Source: Propionigenium maris DSM 9537 | GTDB lineage: Bacteria > Fusobacteriota > Fusobacteriia > Fusobacteriales > Fusobacteriaceae | Length of the DNA stretch: 64,000 bases | Direction of reading: 5' to 3' | NCBI RefSeq assembly: GCF_027925155.1 | Contig: NZ_BSDY01000013.1 | Span: 1 to 64,000, forward strand | In this document: positions 1 through 8,331 of the stretch, in pieces | How positions within the stretch are numbered: the first letter of the stretch is position 1 | How the letters are laid out: each line of letters begins with the position of its first letter | The notes under the pieces: generated by a model | Seen by the model: only the letters and a program-made list of their open reading frames with translations | Database searches by the model: none | What the model was told of the DNA's origin: nothing | Position numbers and translations under genes: made by a program

Positions 1-184
1 AGTAGTTTGAGGTATATACATTACTGGTCATATCCTTTCGAGTAGAATTTTGTGTGGTAACTCAATTATTACTCTATATTGGATATGATTTTTAATTTTT
101 TGTGAATTACTTTTGCAACACTCTAATCAAGAAAGTATAAAATTTTAGATTAGCACCACCATAAAAATTCATTGCATAAGGTTA

Positions 185-210
185 GAAGGGGCGTAGTGTT
201 ACGCTCCTTT
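185..210 (+). terminator. Intrinsic terminator at the head of repeat copy A
   Basis: An imperfect hairpin (arms AAGGGGCGTA and TACGCTCCTT) is followed by a T-rich run. The gene it ends lies beyond the left edge of the window or is absent. It is directly fused to the dispersed repeat at 206-305. Confidence 0.6.
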
Positions 211-305
211 TTATTATTAAGGGAAGTATATAATTTATAAAAAATTATGTGAAACAATGAGTGTTTTAACTGGTTATTAGAATGCAACCTCTGTTGCTTC
301 TTAGA
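206..305 (+). repeat. Dispersed ~100-bp repeat, copy A
   Basis: This is the most diverged of four full copies (others at 31890, 44078 and 51086). It begins in the T-run of the preceding terminator and carries the conserved blocks GGAAGTATA, GTGAAnnAATGAG-like and ATGCAAC. It ends in a small hairpin GCAAC-CTCT-GTTGC followed by TTCTTA. The hairpin stem is kept although the loop differs from the other copies. A 72-codon minus-strand frame through it is not considered a gene. Confidence 0.7.
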
Positions 306-400
306 ATTTTTAATGAAATGCGACAAATGTCGAGAATGGATTGCCCTTTTCAGATAAAATAACCTCATAGATTAAGAGTTCCAGTTAGAAGGAGGTTGAT

Positions 401-604
401 ATGAGAAGAGCTGAACTATTACTTTTACTGGAAAGGGGAGGTTGCATCCCCAGGGACAGAACCAATACCTTCAGTTTAAATCCAGAGGAGATCTACTTGA
501 AACTCAAGTATTATTACCGAAGGCTGAGTATACAGAAGATTTGTGAGGGTATATATGAGATTAAGGGGAAGAGCGGATTTCAGATAATTATAGAGGAGGT
601 TTAA
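401..604 (+). CDS. Hypothetical protein, 67 aa
   Basis: I do not recognise this protein. It is small and mixed-charge, starting MRRAELLLLLERGG, with a mid-region rich in Tyr, Lys and Arg and an Ile/Glu-rich end. A strong Shine-Dalgarno (AGGAGG) sits seven bases before the ATG. Its final codons (GAGGAGGTT) double as the ribosome-binding site for the 44-aa membrane protein that starts three bases after its stop, so the two are probably translated together. No signal peptide or membrane span is visible. The good ribosome-binding site and tight coupling argue that it is real. Confidence 0.55.
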   Translation: MRRAELLLLLERGGCIPRDRTNTFSLNPEEIYLKLKYYYRRLSIQKICEGIYEIKGKSGFQIIIEEV

Positions 605-606
605 TT

Positions 607-741
607 ATGTTAGAGAGGTTTGAACAGTTTAGGAAGGAAAAATTGGGAAGTATTGAGTTTCTATTGTTTGTATATACCTTTTCAGCTTTTATCTCTACTA
701 TGTTTGCCATACTTGTAAGGACTGGTATACTCAGTATATAA
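607..741 (+). CDS. Small single-span membrane protein, 44 aa
   Basis: This is a 44-codon frame with a charged N-terminus (MLERFEQFRKEK) followed by one hydrophobic helix of about 22 residues with FLLFVYTFSAF inside it, ending LVRTGILSI. The ribosome-binding site GAGGAGG lies inside the end of the upstream 67-aa gene. It is a plausible bitopic small membrane protein, N-in by the positive-inside rule. Function is unknown. It lies about 100 bp upstream of the hydrogenase regulator, but nothing in the sequence ties it to hydrogen metabolism. Confidence 0.5.
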   Translation: MLERFEQFRKEKLGSIEFLLFVYTFSAFISTMFAILVRTGILSI

Positions 742-844
742 CTTTTTTATCCCCCAGAAAGGAAATACAATTAAATGGAGAATAGCTACTTAGCGAGGAT
801 TATTAAACATAACAACAAGATCCTTGGAGAAAAAGGGGGAAGAA

Positions 845-1093
845 ATGAATTATAAGTTAGTAGCTATAAAGATGGATGACAGACAAAAATCAGCAGTAAA
901 GGTGCAGAATATTTTGACTGAGAATGGATGTCTTATCAAGGTAAGACTGGGGCTTCACGATATTGGGAGTGATGTGTGCAGCGCATCTGGACTTATTCTT
1001 CTGGAGGTACATCCAGAGAACATTCAGGTAGATGAGATGATAAGTGCCCTAAATAGCATAGAAGAAGTTACTGCCAAAGATCTTACAGTTTAG
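845..1093 (+). CDS. TM1266-type iron-only hydrogenase system regulator
   Basis: An 82-aa protein of the TM1266 family, named a putative iron-only hydrogenase system regulator because it accompanies [FeFe]-hydrogenase genes; it has an ACT/NikR-like alpha-beta fold without an obvious DNA-binding domain. The start MNYKLVAIKMDD is preferred over an ATG seven codons upstream because GGGGGAAG lies just before it. The central segment with Ile-Lys-Val-Arg-Leu-Gly-Leu-His-Asp and the C-terminal pattern ending EVTAKDL are typical. A terminator separates it from the hydrogenase genes 110 bp downstream, so it may be transcribed separately. The family's ligand is not known to me. Confidence 0.8.
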   Translation: MNYKLVAIKMDDRQKSAVKVQNILTENGCLIKVRLGLHDIGSDVCSASGLILLEVHPENIQVDEMISALNSIEEVTAKDLTV

Positions 1094-1129
1094 ATGATTA
1101 TGAATTATTGAAAAATTAAAAGTTGAAGG

Positions 1130-1156
1130 ATAAGAGGCAGCCAGGCTGCCTCTTAT
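1130..1156 (+). terminator. Intrinsic terminator after the hydrogenase regulator
   Basis: Inverted repeat AAGAGGCAG...CTGCCTCTT with a short loop, followed by ATTTATATATTT. It separates the regulator from the hydrogenase operon. Confidence 0.7.
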
Positions 1157-1205
1157 TTATATATTTAGAGTTGTTGAACTACTGATCTCAAGTAAGGAGG
1201 TACCC

Positions 1206-2909
1206 ATGAATAGCCGGAAAAGACAGGAACTGAAAAAAGATATCGGTAAGTGGATAGAGAGTTATGGAGGGGGCAGGTCATCTATCCTCTCGGTACTAGA
1301 GGAGCTGATAAAAAAATATAAGAGGATAGATGGATTTGCTCTCCAGGAGATAGCCTTTAAGCTGGGGATCCATCCCAGTGAAGTATATGGAACCTCAACC
1401 TTCTACTCCTTTCTAGACGGAAGAGAGGAGAGGGGAAGTCACACTATAAGGCTCTGTAAGACCATCTCCTGTCACATGAAGGAGAAGGAAAGGATTGCCA
1501 AGCAGCTGGAAAATGAGCTAGGTATAGCCTTTGGAGAAACCACACCAGATAAGAGGTTTACCCTAGAGTACTGCAACTGCCTGGGGATGTGTGACCAGGG
1601 GCCGGCCCTTCTTATCGATGATGTGCTTATTCCCAAGGTGAAACCCCACGATATCCCAGAACTCATAGACAGCTGTATAAGGGGAAAACTCAAGGAGGCT
1701 TATAGGGATACAGTGGTCTCCACAGTGGCTCAGAAGGGAGCACTTCTTCTAGAGGACTACCATCCTGGAAGGATCCTGGAGAAGGTTCTTCTGGCAAAAC
1801 CAGAGGAGATCTTGAAGGATATAGAGGATGCAGGCCTAAGAGGGAGGGGAGGAGCAGGTTTTCCTACTGGATTTAAGTGGCGGCTGGCCATGGAGGAGAA
1901 GGGAGATCTAAAGTATGTAGTCTGTAATGCCGATGAGGGAGAACCTGGAACCTTTAAGGACAGGTTTCTTCTGCACAAACACTTTTCCAGGGTAATAGAG
2001 GGGATGTGTGTGGCAGCCTATGTTATAGGGGCTTCCAAGGGATATATCTACCTGAGGGGGGAGTACTCCTACCTCAAGGAGAGGATGGAGGAGACCATCT
2101 CCCAATGGAAGAAAGATGGACTTTTGGGAGAGGATATCCTGGGGAAGAAGGGCTTTTCCTTTGATGTAGAGGTAAGGATGGGAGCAGGGGCATATATCTG
2201 CGGTGAGGAGACAGCCCTCATAGAATCCTTAGAGGGTAATAGAGGGGAACCCAGGAACAAGCCACCCTTCCCGGTGGATACAGGATTTTTAGGTGATCCC
2301 ACCATTGTTAACAATGTGGAGACCTTTCTCTGGGCCTCCCTCATCTGTGAAAAGGGAGTGGAGTTCTTTCAGCAGTATGGAACTTCCAAGTCCAAGGGGA
2401 GTAAGTTCTTCAGTGTCTCTGGTGATTGTAGGAGGGAGGGGATCTATGAGCTTCCCTTTGGAATCACAATAGATAAGATAGTTGAGCTTTCAGAAGGAGT
2501 TGATATAAAGGCAGTACAGGTTGGAGGGGCTGCAGGTGAGTGTATTCCTAAAAGGGACTTTCATAGGACCATAGCCTTTGAAGCTGTTCCCACTGGAGGA
2601 TCGATAATACTCTTTAACAAGGATAGAGATCTTCTGGATGTGGCGGAAAACTTCATGGAGTTTTTTGTTGAGGAGTCCTGCGGGCAGTGTACCCCTTGCA
2701 GGGAAGGGACAATAAAGATCCTTGAGGGAGTAAGGCTCCTTAAGGAGGGAAGGTGCTCCATGAGTCACCTGGAGAAACTGATGGAACTCAGCGAGACCAT
2801 AGAGCTGGCATCTAAGTGCGGACTGGGACAGTTAAGTGTAAAGGCATTTAAATCTATTGTTGAAAACTTTAAGGAAGAAGTTCTTGGAAGACTTCCAGAG
2901 GAGGGATAG
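1206..2909 (+). CDS. hydB: NADH-binding subunit of [FeFe] hydrogenase (HydC-HydB/NuoE-NuoF fusion)
   Basis: The 567-aa protein fuses two complex-I-like modules. Residues 1-140 are a NuoE/HydC thioredoxin-like [2Fe-2S] domain with Cys84, Cys89, Cys125 and Cys129. Residues 170-567 are the NuoF/HydB flavoprotein with the FMN/NADH loop GLRGRGGAGFP (about 210-220), the NADEGEPGTF motif (241-250), and the C-terminal [4Fe-4S] ligands Cys492, Cys495, Cys498 and Cys538. It would pass NADH electrons through FMN to the catalytic subunit encoded four bases downstream. Unlike the Thermotoga HydB it has no C-terminal 2[4Fe-4S] ferredoxin domain, which bears on whether the enzyme bifurcates electrons. RBS TAAGGAGG precedes the start. 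Confidence 0.9.
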   Translation: MNSRKRQELKKDIGKWIESYGGGRSSILSVLEELIKKYKRIDGFALQEIAFKLGIHPSEVYGTSTFYSFLDGREERGSHTIRLCKTISCHMKEKERIAKQLENELGIAFGETTPDKRFTLEYCNCLGMCDQGPALLIDDVLIPKVKPHDIPELIDSCIRGKLKEAYRDTVVSTVAQKGALLLEDYHPGRILEKVLLAKPEEILKDIEDAGLRGRGGAGFPTGFKWRLAMEEKGDLKYVVCNADEGEPGTFKDRFLLHKHFSRVIEGMCVAAYVIGASKGYIYLRGEYSYLKERMEETISQWKKDGLLGEDILGKKGFSFDVEVRMGAGAYICGEETALIESLEGNRGEPRNKPPFPVDTGFLGDPTIVNNVETFLWASLICEKGVEFFQQYGTSKSKGSKFFSVSGDCRREGIYELPFGITIDKIVELSEGVDIKAVQVGGAAGECIPKRDFHRTIAFEAVPTGGSIILFNKDRDLLDVAENFMEFFVEESCGQCTPCREGTIKILEGVRLLKEGRCSMSHLEKLMELSETIELASKCGLGQLSVKAFKSIVENFKEEVLGRLPEEG

Positions 2910-2912
2910 GCC

Positions 2913-4841
2913 ATGATAAAAGCTTGTAAATATAGATCCTGTAGAACTCCTAAAACCGAGAGGCTGAGGGATGCCTGTGAAAGCAAGGGAGAGGAGTGTT
3001 CCATAGAGGTAGTAGCAGTTAATATAGATGGGAAGGAGATTCAGGTAAATAAGGGGACCACTATCCTAGAGGCTGCCAGAAGAATAGGGATAAAGATCCC
3101 TACCCTCTGCTACCACGAGGACCTCTGTGTAGCGGGGATATGTCGGATATGTCTGGTGGAGGTAGAGGACAGTAATACCTTAGAGGCTGCCTGCTCCTAC
3201 TCTATCTATAAATCCCTTAAGATAAAGACCCATACCCCTAAGATTAGAAGGGCCAGAAAGAATGTACTGGAGCTTATGCTGGCCTCCCATGTGGGAGAGT
3301 GCTACAGCTGCATCAGAAACAACAACTGCGAGCTACAGCGACTTGCCATGGAGTACGGGATAACCTCCTATTCCTTTGGTCACGAAAACACCCCTAAGAA
3401 GGGAGTGGATAAAACTAGCCATTCAATTGTAAGGGATATGGATAAGTGTATCCTGTGCAGAAGATGTGTAAGGAGCTGTATCGACCTGCAGGAGGTAGGA
3501 GTATATACAGTAAAGAACAGGGGGAAGGATTCCTCTATAGCCACCTTCAAGGACTGCAGTATGGAGGATGCTGTATGTATAAACTGTGGTCAGTGCGTCA
3601 ATAGATGTCCCACTGGTGCCCTCCATGAAAAGGATGAAACTGAGGAGGTTTGGAGGGCTCTGGAAGATTCCAGTAAACATGTAGTTATCCAGACGGCTCC
3701 AGCTCCCAGAGCGGGGATTGGTGAGGAGTTTGGTATGCCTCCGGGAACTCCTCTTACCCTGGAGATGAACACTGCTTTAAGGTACTGTGGCTTTAAAAGG
3801 GTTTTCGATACCTGTTTTACAGCGGATCTTACCATAATCGAGGAGGGAACGGAGCTTTTGGTGCGTCTCAAGGATCAATTGATAGGTGAGAAGAAGAAGG
3901 TTCTTCCCATGTTTACCTCCTGTTCTCCAGGTTGGGTAAAGTATTTGGAGCACTTCTATCCTGAGTTTATTCCAAGCTTGTCCACAGCTAAGAGTCCCCA
4001 GCAGATGTTTGGAAGTATTATAAAAACCTACTATGCTAAAACTCATAATATTGATCCTAAAGATATTGTGACTGTGGCTCTTATGCCATGTACAGCTAAG
4101 AAGTTTGAAGCTGGAAGACCTGAGATGAACTCCTCAGGTTACAGAGATGTGGACTACGGCCTGACAACTAGGGAGATGGCTAAGATGTTCAGGGAAACTG
4201 GAATAGATCTTCCAAATATGGAGAAGAGCGGGTTTGATACTCCCTTTGGGGGAGGCAGTGGTTCGGGAATAATTTTTGGAGCTACTGGAGGAGTGATGGA
4301 ATCAGCCATTAGAACCCTCTTTGAGCTGGTAACTGGTGATGAGATCAACTCCCTCTTCCAGCATGGGGAGATTAAGGAGGTCAGAGGATTTGAGGATGTA
4401 AAGTATATGGAACTGGAGATCCCTAAGGTAGGAGAGGTTCCTGAAATTCTTAGAGGAGTTGTGGATGATTTCAACTTCCTGAAAGGAGCAACCCTCAAGG
4501 TAGCTATCTGTCACGGTACCGCCAATGCCAGAAGAGTATTGGAGGATATTAAGGCTGGAGGAGTATTCAGCGAGTGTCACTTTATAGAGTTCATGGCTTG
4601 TCCTGGAGGATGCCTCGGAGGAGGAGGACAGCCTATTCCTACAGATGAAAATATCAGAAGGGAAAGGGCCAAGGCTATCTACTCCGAGGACAATGAGGCC
4701 AGTGTAAGAAAATCCTATCAAAACCAGGAAGTTTTAAAGCTCTATGAGGAGTTCCTCCCAGAGGGACCAGGATGTAAGAAGGCTCATAAATATCTTCATA
4801 CCTCCTATACTCCTAGGGGGAAGGAGGAAATTAAAATTTAG
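2913..4841 (+). CDS. hydA: [FeFe] hydrogenase catalytic subunit
   Basis: The 642-aa protein is an M3-type [FeFe] hydrogenase that reduces protons or oxidises H2 in the cytoplasm. After a short Cys-containing N-terminal extension it has a [2Fe-2S] ferredoxin domain (CYHEDLCVAGICRIC), a His-Cys3 cluster (HVGECYSCIRNNNC), and two [4Fe-4S] clusters (CILCRRCVRSC and CINCGQCVNRC). The H-cluster motifs are TSCSPGW (about 333-339), MPCTAKK (about 389-395) and ACPGGCLGGGG (about 561-571). Length matches Thermotoga HydA. It follows the NADH-binding subunit by three bases, with GAGGAGGG as RBS, so both form one operon. It is likely NADH-dependent, possibly also ferredoxin-dependent. Cys5, Cys10, Cys22 and Cys29 in the leader segment are unusual. 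Confidence 0.95.
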   Translation: MIKACKYRSCRTPKTERLRDACESKGEECSIEVVAVNIDGKEIQVNKGTTILEAARRIGIKIPTLCYHEDLCVAGICRICLVEVEDSNTLEAACSYSIYKSLKIKTHTPKIRRARKNVLELMLASHVGECYSCIRNNNCELQRLAMEYGITSYSFGHENTPKKGVDKTSHSIVRDMDKCILCRRCVRSCIDLQEVGVYTVKNRGKDSSIATFKDCSMEDAVCINCGQCVNRCPTGALHEKDETEEVWRALEDSSKHVVIQTAPAPRAGIGEEFGMPPGTPLTLEMNTALRYCGFKRVFDTCFTADLTIIEEGTELLVRLKDQLIGEKKKVLPMFTSCSPGWVKYLEHFYPEFIPSLSTAKSPQQMFGSIIKTYYAKTHNIDPKDIVTVALMPCTAKKFEAGRPEMNSSGYRDVDYGLTTREMAKMFRETGIDLPNMEKSGFDTPFGGGSGSGIIFGATGGVMESAIRTLFELVTGDEINSLFQHGEIKEVRGFEDVKYMELEIPKVGEVPEILRGVVDDFNFLKGATLKVAICHGTANARRVLEDIKAGGVFSECHFIEFMACPGGCLGGGGQPIPTDENIRRERAKAIYSEDNEASVRKSYQNQEVLKLYEEFLPEGPGCKKAHKYLHTSYTPRGKEEIKI

Positions 4842-4867
4842 AAGTTATTGGAAATTAAAATTAATAG

Positions 4868-4911
4868 AAAGGGGAGGAGCAGGCTGTCTATTCAGCCTGT
4901 CCCTCCCCTTT
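4868..4911. terminator. Bidirectional terminator between hydA and the LysR gene
   Basis: A long imperfect hairpin (AAAGGGGAGG...CCTCCCCTTT) between converging genes. The stop codon of the minus-strand LysR gene lies inside the stem-loop. T-rich flanks occur on both sides. Confidence 0.75.
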
Positions 4912-5769
4912 AAAGGTCTCTATAAACTTTTGGGCTACCCTGGACAGGGTTCTGTTTCTTACCCATGTAATGAGGGTCTTGGTATTTAGAGAGGAGCTGT
5001 CTATCTCCCTTATCACCATATCCCTTGAAGGAAGAAGTTCTCCGGCGCTCCTTGGAACCACAGCAACTCCCATTCCCGAGGAAGCCCATCCCAGAAGGGA
5101 TCTGCTGTCCTCCCCTTCACACAATACCTTGGGAATAAACCCCGCCTGCTGGCATGCCCCTATAATCAACTTTTCAAACCTTTTGTCTATAACCAGAGGT
5201 AAACCCTTCAACTCGTTCAGCTTCAACCTTTCCTCTCCCCAACCCTCTAAATACCTTTCTGTGGCAACGGCTACCATCCTCTCACCTGGAAGCTCTACAT
5301 ACTCGTAGTTTTCCAGGTTAAAGGGTGTTCTTACAATCCCCACCTCTATAATACCGTTGTTTAGCAGATCCAGTATCCTGTGGGTACTCCCCTCACGCAC
5401 TTGAAAGGTGACCTCTGGATACTTCCTGTTAAAGTCCGGTATCCTGTGGGGCAGGAGGGCAGCTCCCGATGAAGCCACGAAACCCACACTGAGGGTTCCC
5501 TGCATCTCCGATACAGAATCCCTCACCTCCCTGACGGTACTGTCCATAAGTTCCATAATCTGAAGACATCTCTCCCTGAAAACTTTTCCCGCCTGGGTTA
5601 TCTCCAAACTTCTTGTAGTTCTTTCAAAGAGTTTTACCTCCAGCTCCTCCTCCAGTGCCTTTAGCTGTTGACTCAGGGGCGGCTGGGAGATGTAGAGCTT
5701 CTTGGCGGCCCTGCTTATGCTTCCATCCTCTGCGATAGCCAAAAAATACCTAACTTGTCTTATATCCAT
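4888..5769 (-). CDS. LysR-family transcriptional regulator
   Basis: A 293-aa LysR-type regulator. Residues 1-60 hold the winged helix-turn-helix (SISRAAKKLYISQPPLSQQL) and residues 88-290 the two-lobed co-inducer-binding domain, including a LSVGFVASSGAALLPH strand-turn typical of the family. It is divergent from the aspartate/glutamate racemase gene with 126 bp between, the usual arrangement for a LysR protein and its target, so the racemase is its likely target. The ligand is unknown. The RBS GGAGCT lies just before the ATG. The stop codon is embedded in the terminator hairpin shared with hydA. Confidence 0.85.
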   Translation of the reverse strand: MDIRQVRYFLAIAEDGSISRAAKKLYISQPPLSQQLKALEEELEVKLFERTTRSLEITQAGKVFRERCLQIMELMDSTVREVRDSVSEMQGTLSVGFVASSGAALLPHRIPDFNRKYPEVTFQVREGSTHRILDLLNNGIIEVGIVRTPFNLENYEYVELPGERMVAVATERYLEGWGEERLKLNELKGLPLVIDKRFEKLIIGACQQAGFIPKVLCEGEDSRSLLGWASSGMGVAVVPRSAGELLPSRDMVIREIDSSSLNTKTLITWVRNRTLSRVAQKFIETFKGEGQAE

Positions 5770-5895
5770 AGCTCCTCCTATTTATATTTAAAACAACTTA
5801 ATCCTATACTATTTAAATATTTTTCATATCTATATCTTCTAGGTATAATGTTACTACTTTAGAGGAAATTATTCCATAACTTTTAGGAGGAGCAT

Positions 5896-6585
5896 ATGAA
5901 AACATTGGGTATTCTCGGGGGGATGGGTCCCCTGGCCACTGCAGATCTTTTCTATAAGATAATTAACCTTACCCAGGCCAAGTGCGACAGGGACCACATC
6001 CATATAATCACAGACAACTACTGTGAGATTCCAGACAGAAGTGCATATATCCTGGGAGGGGGAGAGGATCCCATAGATCACATGTCCGAGGCTGCCAGGA
6101 AGCTTGAAAGTATAGGGGCAGATTTTCTGGTGATGCCCTGCAATACAGCTCACTACTTCTATTCTGAGCTCTCAAAGAGGGTGGATATTCCCTTTCTGAA
6201 TATGATCGAGGAAACAGCTTCCTATCTTGCCGGGGAGGAGAGAGTAGGGCTCCTTGCCACTGAGGGGACATACAGCGCCAAGCTCTATGAAGGAGCCTTT
6301 CTTCCCCGTAATATCAAGGTGGTGACCCCAGATGAAGATATAAAAAAACTTATCAACACCCTCATCTACAACTTCAAGGGTGGAAGAGGTGCAGGAGAGG
6401 AGGATCTTTTCACTATTCTGAAGCACTTTAGGAGTAAGGGCGTGGATAAGCTTATCTTAGGATGTACGGAACTGCCTCTGATCTTCAAGGGAGTTGTCTC
6501 GGACATGACCCTGGTAGATCCCACAGAGATCCTGGCTGTGGCGGCTATAAGATATGCTGGTAAAGAGGTAGTGGGAATCAACTGA
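5896..6585 (+). CDS. Aspartate/glutamate racemase family protein
   Basis: A 229-aa cofactor-independent amino-acid racemase. It begins MKTLGILGGMGPLATADLFYK, the canonical first strand-loop. The two catalytic cysteines are visible as MPCNTAH (Cys82) and LGCTELPL (Cys190), so it should be catalytically competent. Family members racemise aspartate, glutamate or hydantoins; the GGMGP start and Cys spacing favour aspartate racemase (RacD-like), but substrate cannot be fixed from sequence. A strong AGGAGG lies before the ATG. The gene is divergent from a LysR regulator that may control it. Confidence 0.85.
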   Translation: MKTLGILGGMGPLATADLFYKIINLTQAKCDRDHIHIITDNYCEIPDRSAYILGGGEDPIDHMSEAARKLESIGADFLVMPCNTAHYFYSELSKRVDIPFLNMIEETASYLAGEERVGLLATEGTYSAKLYEGAFLPRNIKVVTPDEDIKKLINTLIYNFKGGRGAGEEDLFTILKHFRSKGVDKLILGCTELPLIFKGVVSDMTLVDPTEILAVAAIRYAGKEVVGIN

Positions 6586-6683
6586 TCTATAAGTATTCCT
6601 TCAATGTATAATAAAATTTTCTTAAAAGGGCTATTGAAAAATCAAAAAAACTGTGATATTGTATAGCTAAATTAACAAATATA

Positions 6684-6752
6684 ACGCTCATATATTCTCG
6701 AAATATGGTCGAGAGTCTCTACGGCTAACCTTAAATTAGCTACTATGGGTGA
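6684..6752 (+). promoter_or_regulatory. Purine riboswitch aptamer, guanine/hypoxanthine type
   Basis: All three helices are visible: P1 (CGCTCATA with TATGGGTG), P2 (CTCGA...TCGAG with loop containing ATATGG) and P3 (GCTAA...TTAGC with loop CCTTAAA). The GG and CC of the two loops can form the kissing contact. The core GTCTCTAC and ACTATG are canonical. The specificity base at 6743 is C (ACTATG), the guanine-type state. It precedes a nucleobase permease and an intrinsic terminator, the classic repression arrangement. Confidence 0.9.
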
Positions 6753-6775
6753 TAGGGATAAATTAGATTTTAGGA

Positions 6776-6828
6776 GGATCTGGCTTATTTTCTTTCACTT
6801 ATAGTGGGAAGATAAGAAGATCCTTTTT
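6776..6828 (+). terminator. Riboswitch expression-platform terminator
   Basis: A long hairpin (GGATCT...AGATCC closing, inner arms CTTATTTTCTTTCAC and GTGGGAAGATAAG) is followed by TTTTTG. It lies between the purine aptamer and the permease start, so ligand binding should favour it and turn the permease off. Confidence 0.85.
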
Positions 6829-6892
6829 GTTTTTCCACTAGATGAGCCGTTATTAAGAACTATTAATAAAAAGGTTTTAGGAGGAAAAGAAA

Positions 6893-8227
6893 ATGACAAA
6901 CAGATCACCTTATCACTTGGACGGGAGACCACCACTTAAGGAGGCGTTCCCTCTTGGGCTTCAGCATATCCTGGCTATGTTTGTAAGTAACCTTGCACCA
7001 ATTCTTATTGTTTCAGGGGCCATAGGAGTTACAGATGCTGAAAGAACTATGCTTGTACAGTGTGCTATGTTAATGGGAGGAGTATGTACTCTAATTCAGA
7101 CCTATAGAATCGGAAGAGTGGGAGCTAAGCTTCCAGTAGTTGTAGGAACAAGCTTTGCCTTTGTACCAGTGGCACTGTCCATTGGTAGCAGATATGGTAT
7201 GGAGGGAGTCCTTGGAGCTGCCCTTGTGGGAGGTATATTTGAAGCTTTCCTGGGAACATTTATCAGTAAAATTAAGAAGTTTTTCCCACCTATTGTAACT
7301 GGTGTTGTAGTGTTGTCCATCGGACTGTCCCTGCTTCCAGTGGGAATTAAGAACTTTGCCGGAGGAGTGGGAGTACAGGACTTTGGTTCCCCTTCAAACC
7401 TTGCTCTTGGATTCATAGTTCTAATTTCAGTTATATTTCTTAAGCAGTTTACCAAGGGAATTACAAGTACAGGAGCTATCGCTCTTGGTACCCTTGTGGG
7501 GGTAGTAGCTGCAACTCTTATGGGTAAGATGAGCTTTGCTCCCATCGGAGAGGCTGCTATCTTTACCCTTCCAAAGCCATTTATGTTTGGATTTGCCTTC
7601 CACCTGGATGCCATCCTGGCTATGATGCTTATGTTTGTGGTATCAGCTGTGGAAACTGTGGGAGATATGTCTGGTGTGGCACTGGCTGCAGGTCAGAGAG
7701 ATCTTAGAGACGATGAACTTACTGGAGGAATCATTGCAGACGGACTTGGAAGTGCCCTCTCCACTGTATTTGGAAACCTGCCAATGACATCATTTAGCCA
7801 GAATACAGGTATCATCATCATGACTGGGGTTGTAAGCAGATTTGTAGTTGGACTGGGAGGAGCTATCCTGGTTGCTGGAGCATTTATTCCTAAGATCGGT
7901 GCTCTATTCACAGCTATTCCTACAAGTGTTATAGGTGGAAGTTTGGTAATGGTATTTGCCATGATTACAATTGGTGGAATCAGGCTGATCACAAAGGAGC
8001 CTCTATCCAACAGAAATAGTCTTATTGTAGCTGTTTCCCTGGGACTTGGATTTGGTCTTGGAAGTGTACCTGAGGCACTGGCTTACTTCCCTGAGGCTAT
8101 TCAGCTTATATTTGGAGGATCGGGAATCGTAGTTGCTGGTGGAATAGCTATCATTATGAATGTTCTTCTTCCTGCAGAGATAGTGGAGACTGAAAAGAGT
8201 GTGGAAGCTAAGCTTCAAAATGCTTAA
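6893..8227 (+). CDS. pbuX: Xanthine/guanine-type nucleobase permease (NCS2 family)
   Basis: A 444-aa NCS2 (UraA/PbuX) permease of the inner membrane, with about 12-14 hydrophobic segments. Family signatures include the LGLQHILAMF motif near residue 21-30, GTSFAFVPVALS in TM3, and the central SAVETVGDMSGV segment that supplies the substrate-binding Glu. The guanine riboswitch in its leader supports a purine, probably xanthine or guanine, over uracil as substrate. RBS TAGGAGGA. A terminator follows, so the gene is monocistronic. Confidence 0.88.
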   Translation: MTNRSPYHLDGRPPLKEAFPLGLQHILAMFVSNLAPILIVSGAIGVTDAERTMLVQCAMLMGGVCTLIQTYRIGRVGAKLPVVVGTSFAFVPVALSIGSRYGMEGVLGAALVGGIFEAFLGTFISKIKKFFPPIVTGVVVLSIGLSLLPVGIKNFAGGVGVQDFGSPSNLALGFIVLISVIFLKQFTKGITSTGAIALGTLVGVVAATLMGKMSFAPIGEAAIFTLPKPFMFGFAFHLDAILAMMLMFVVSAVETVGDMSGVALAAGQRDLRDDELTGGIIADGLGSALSTVFGNLPMTSFSQNTGIIIMTGVVSRFVVGLGGAILVAGAFIPKIGALFTAIPTSVIGGSLVMVFAMITIGGIRLITKEPLSNRNSLIVAVSLGLGFGLGSVPEALAYFPEAIQLIFGGSGIVVAGGIAIIMNVLLPAEIVETEKSVEAKLQNA

Positions 8228-8241
8228 GGATTAGGATATTT

Positions 8242-8273
8242 TAGACCTTAGAAGATTCTAAGGTCTTTTTTTC
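8242..8273 (+). terminator. Intrinsic terminator after the permease
   Basis: Hairpin AGACCTTAG-aagatt-CTAAGGTCT followed by a T7 run. Confidence 0.9.
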
Positions 8274-8331
8274 TTTTCACGTAAGTTTGAAATTTGAAGA
8301 ATAAGAGGTAATATAGTATAGAGGTGGTTAG

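Noticed and set aside
150-368. 72-codon minus-strand open frame
   Set aside because: It runs across the dispersed repeat and its terminator, has no family resemblance and no good RBS.
775-855. 26-codon frame (MENSYLARIIKHNNK...) overlapping the hydrogenase regulator start
   Set aside because: It has a weak AAAGGAA upstream and may couple translation, but nothing supports an independent product; kept only as part of a finding.
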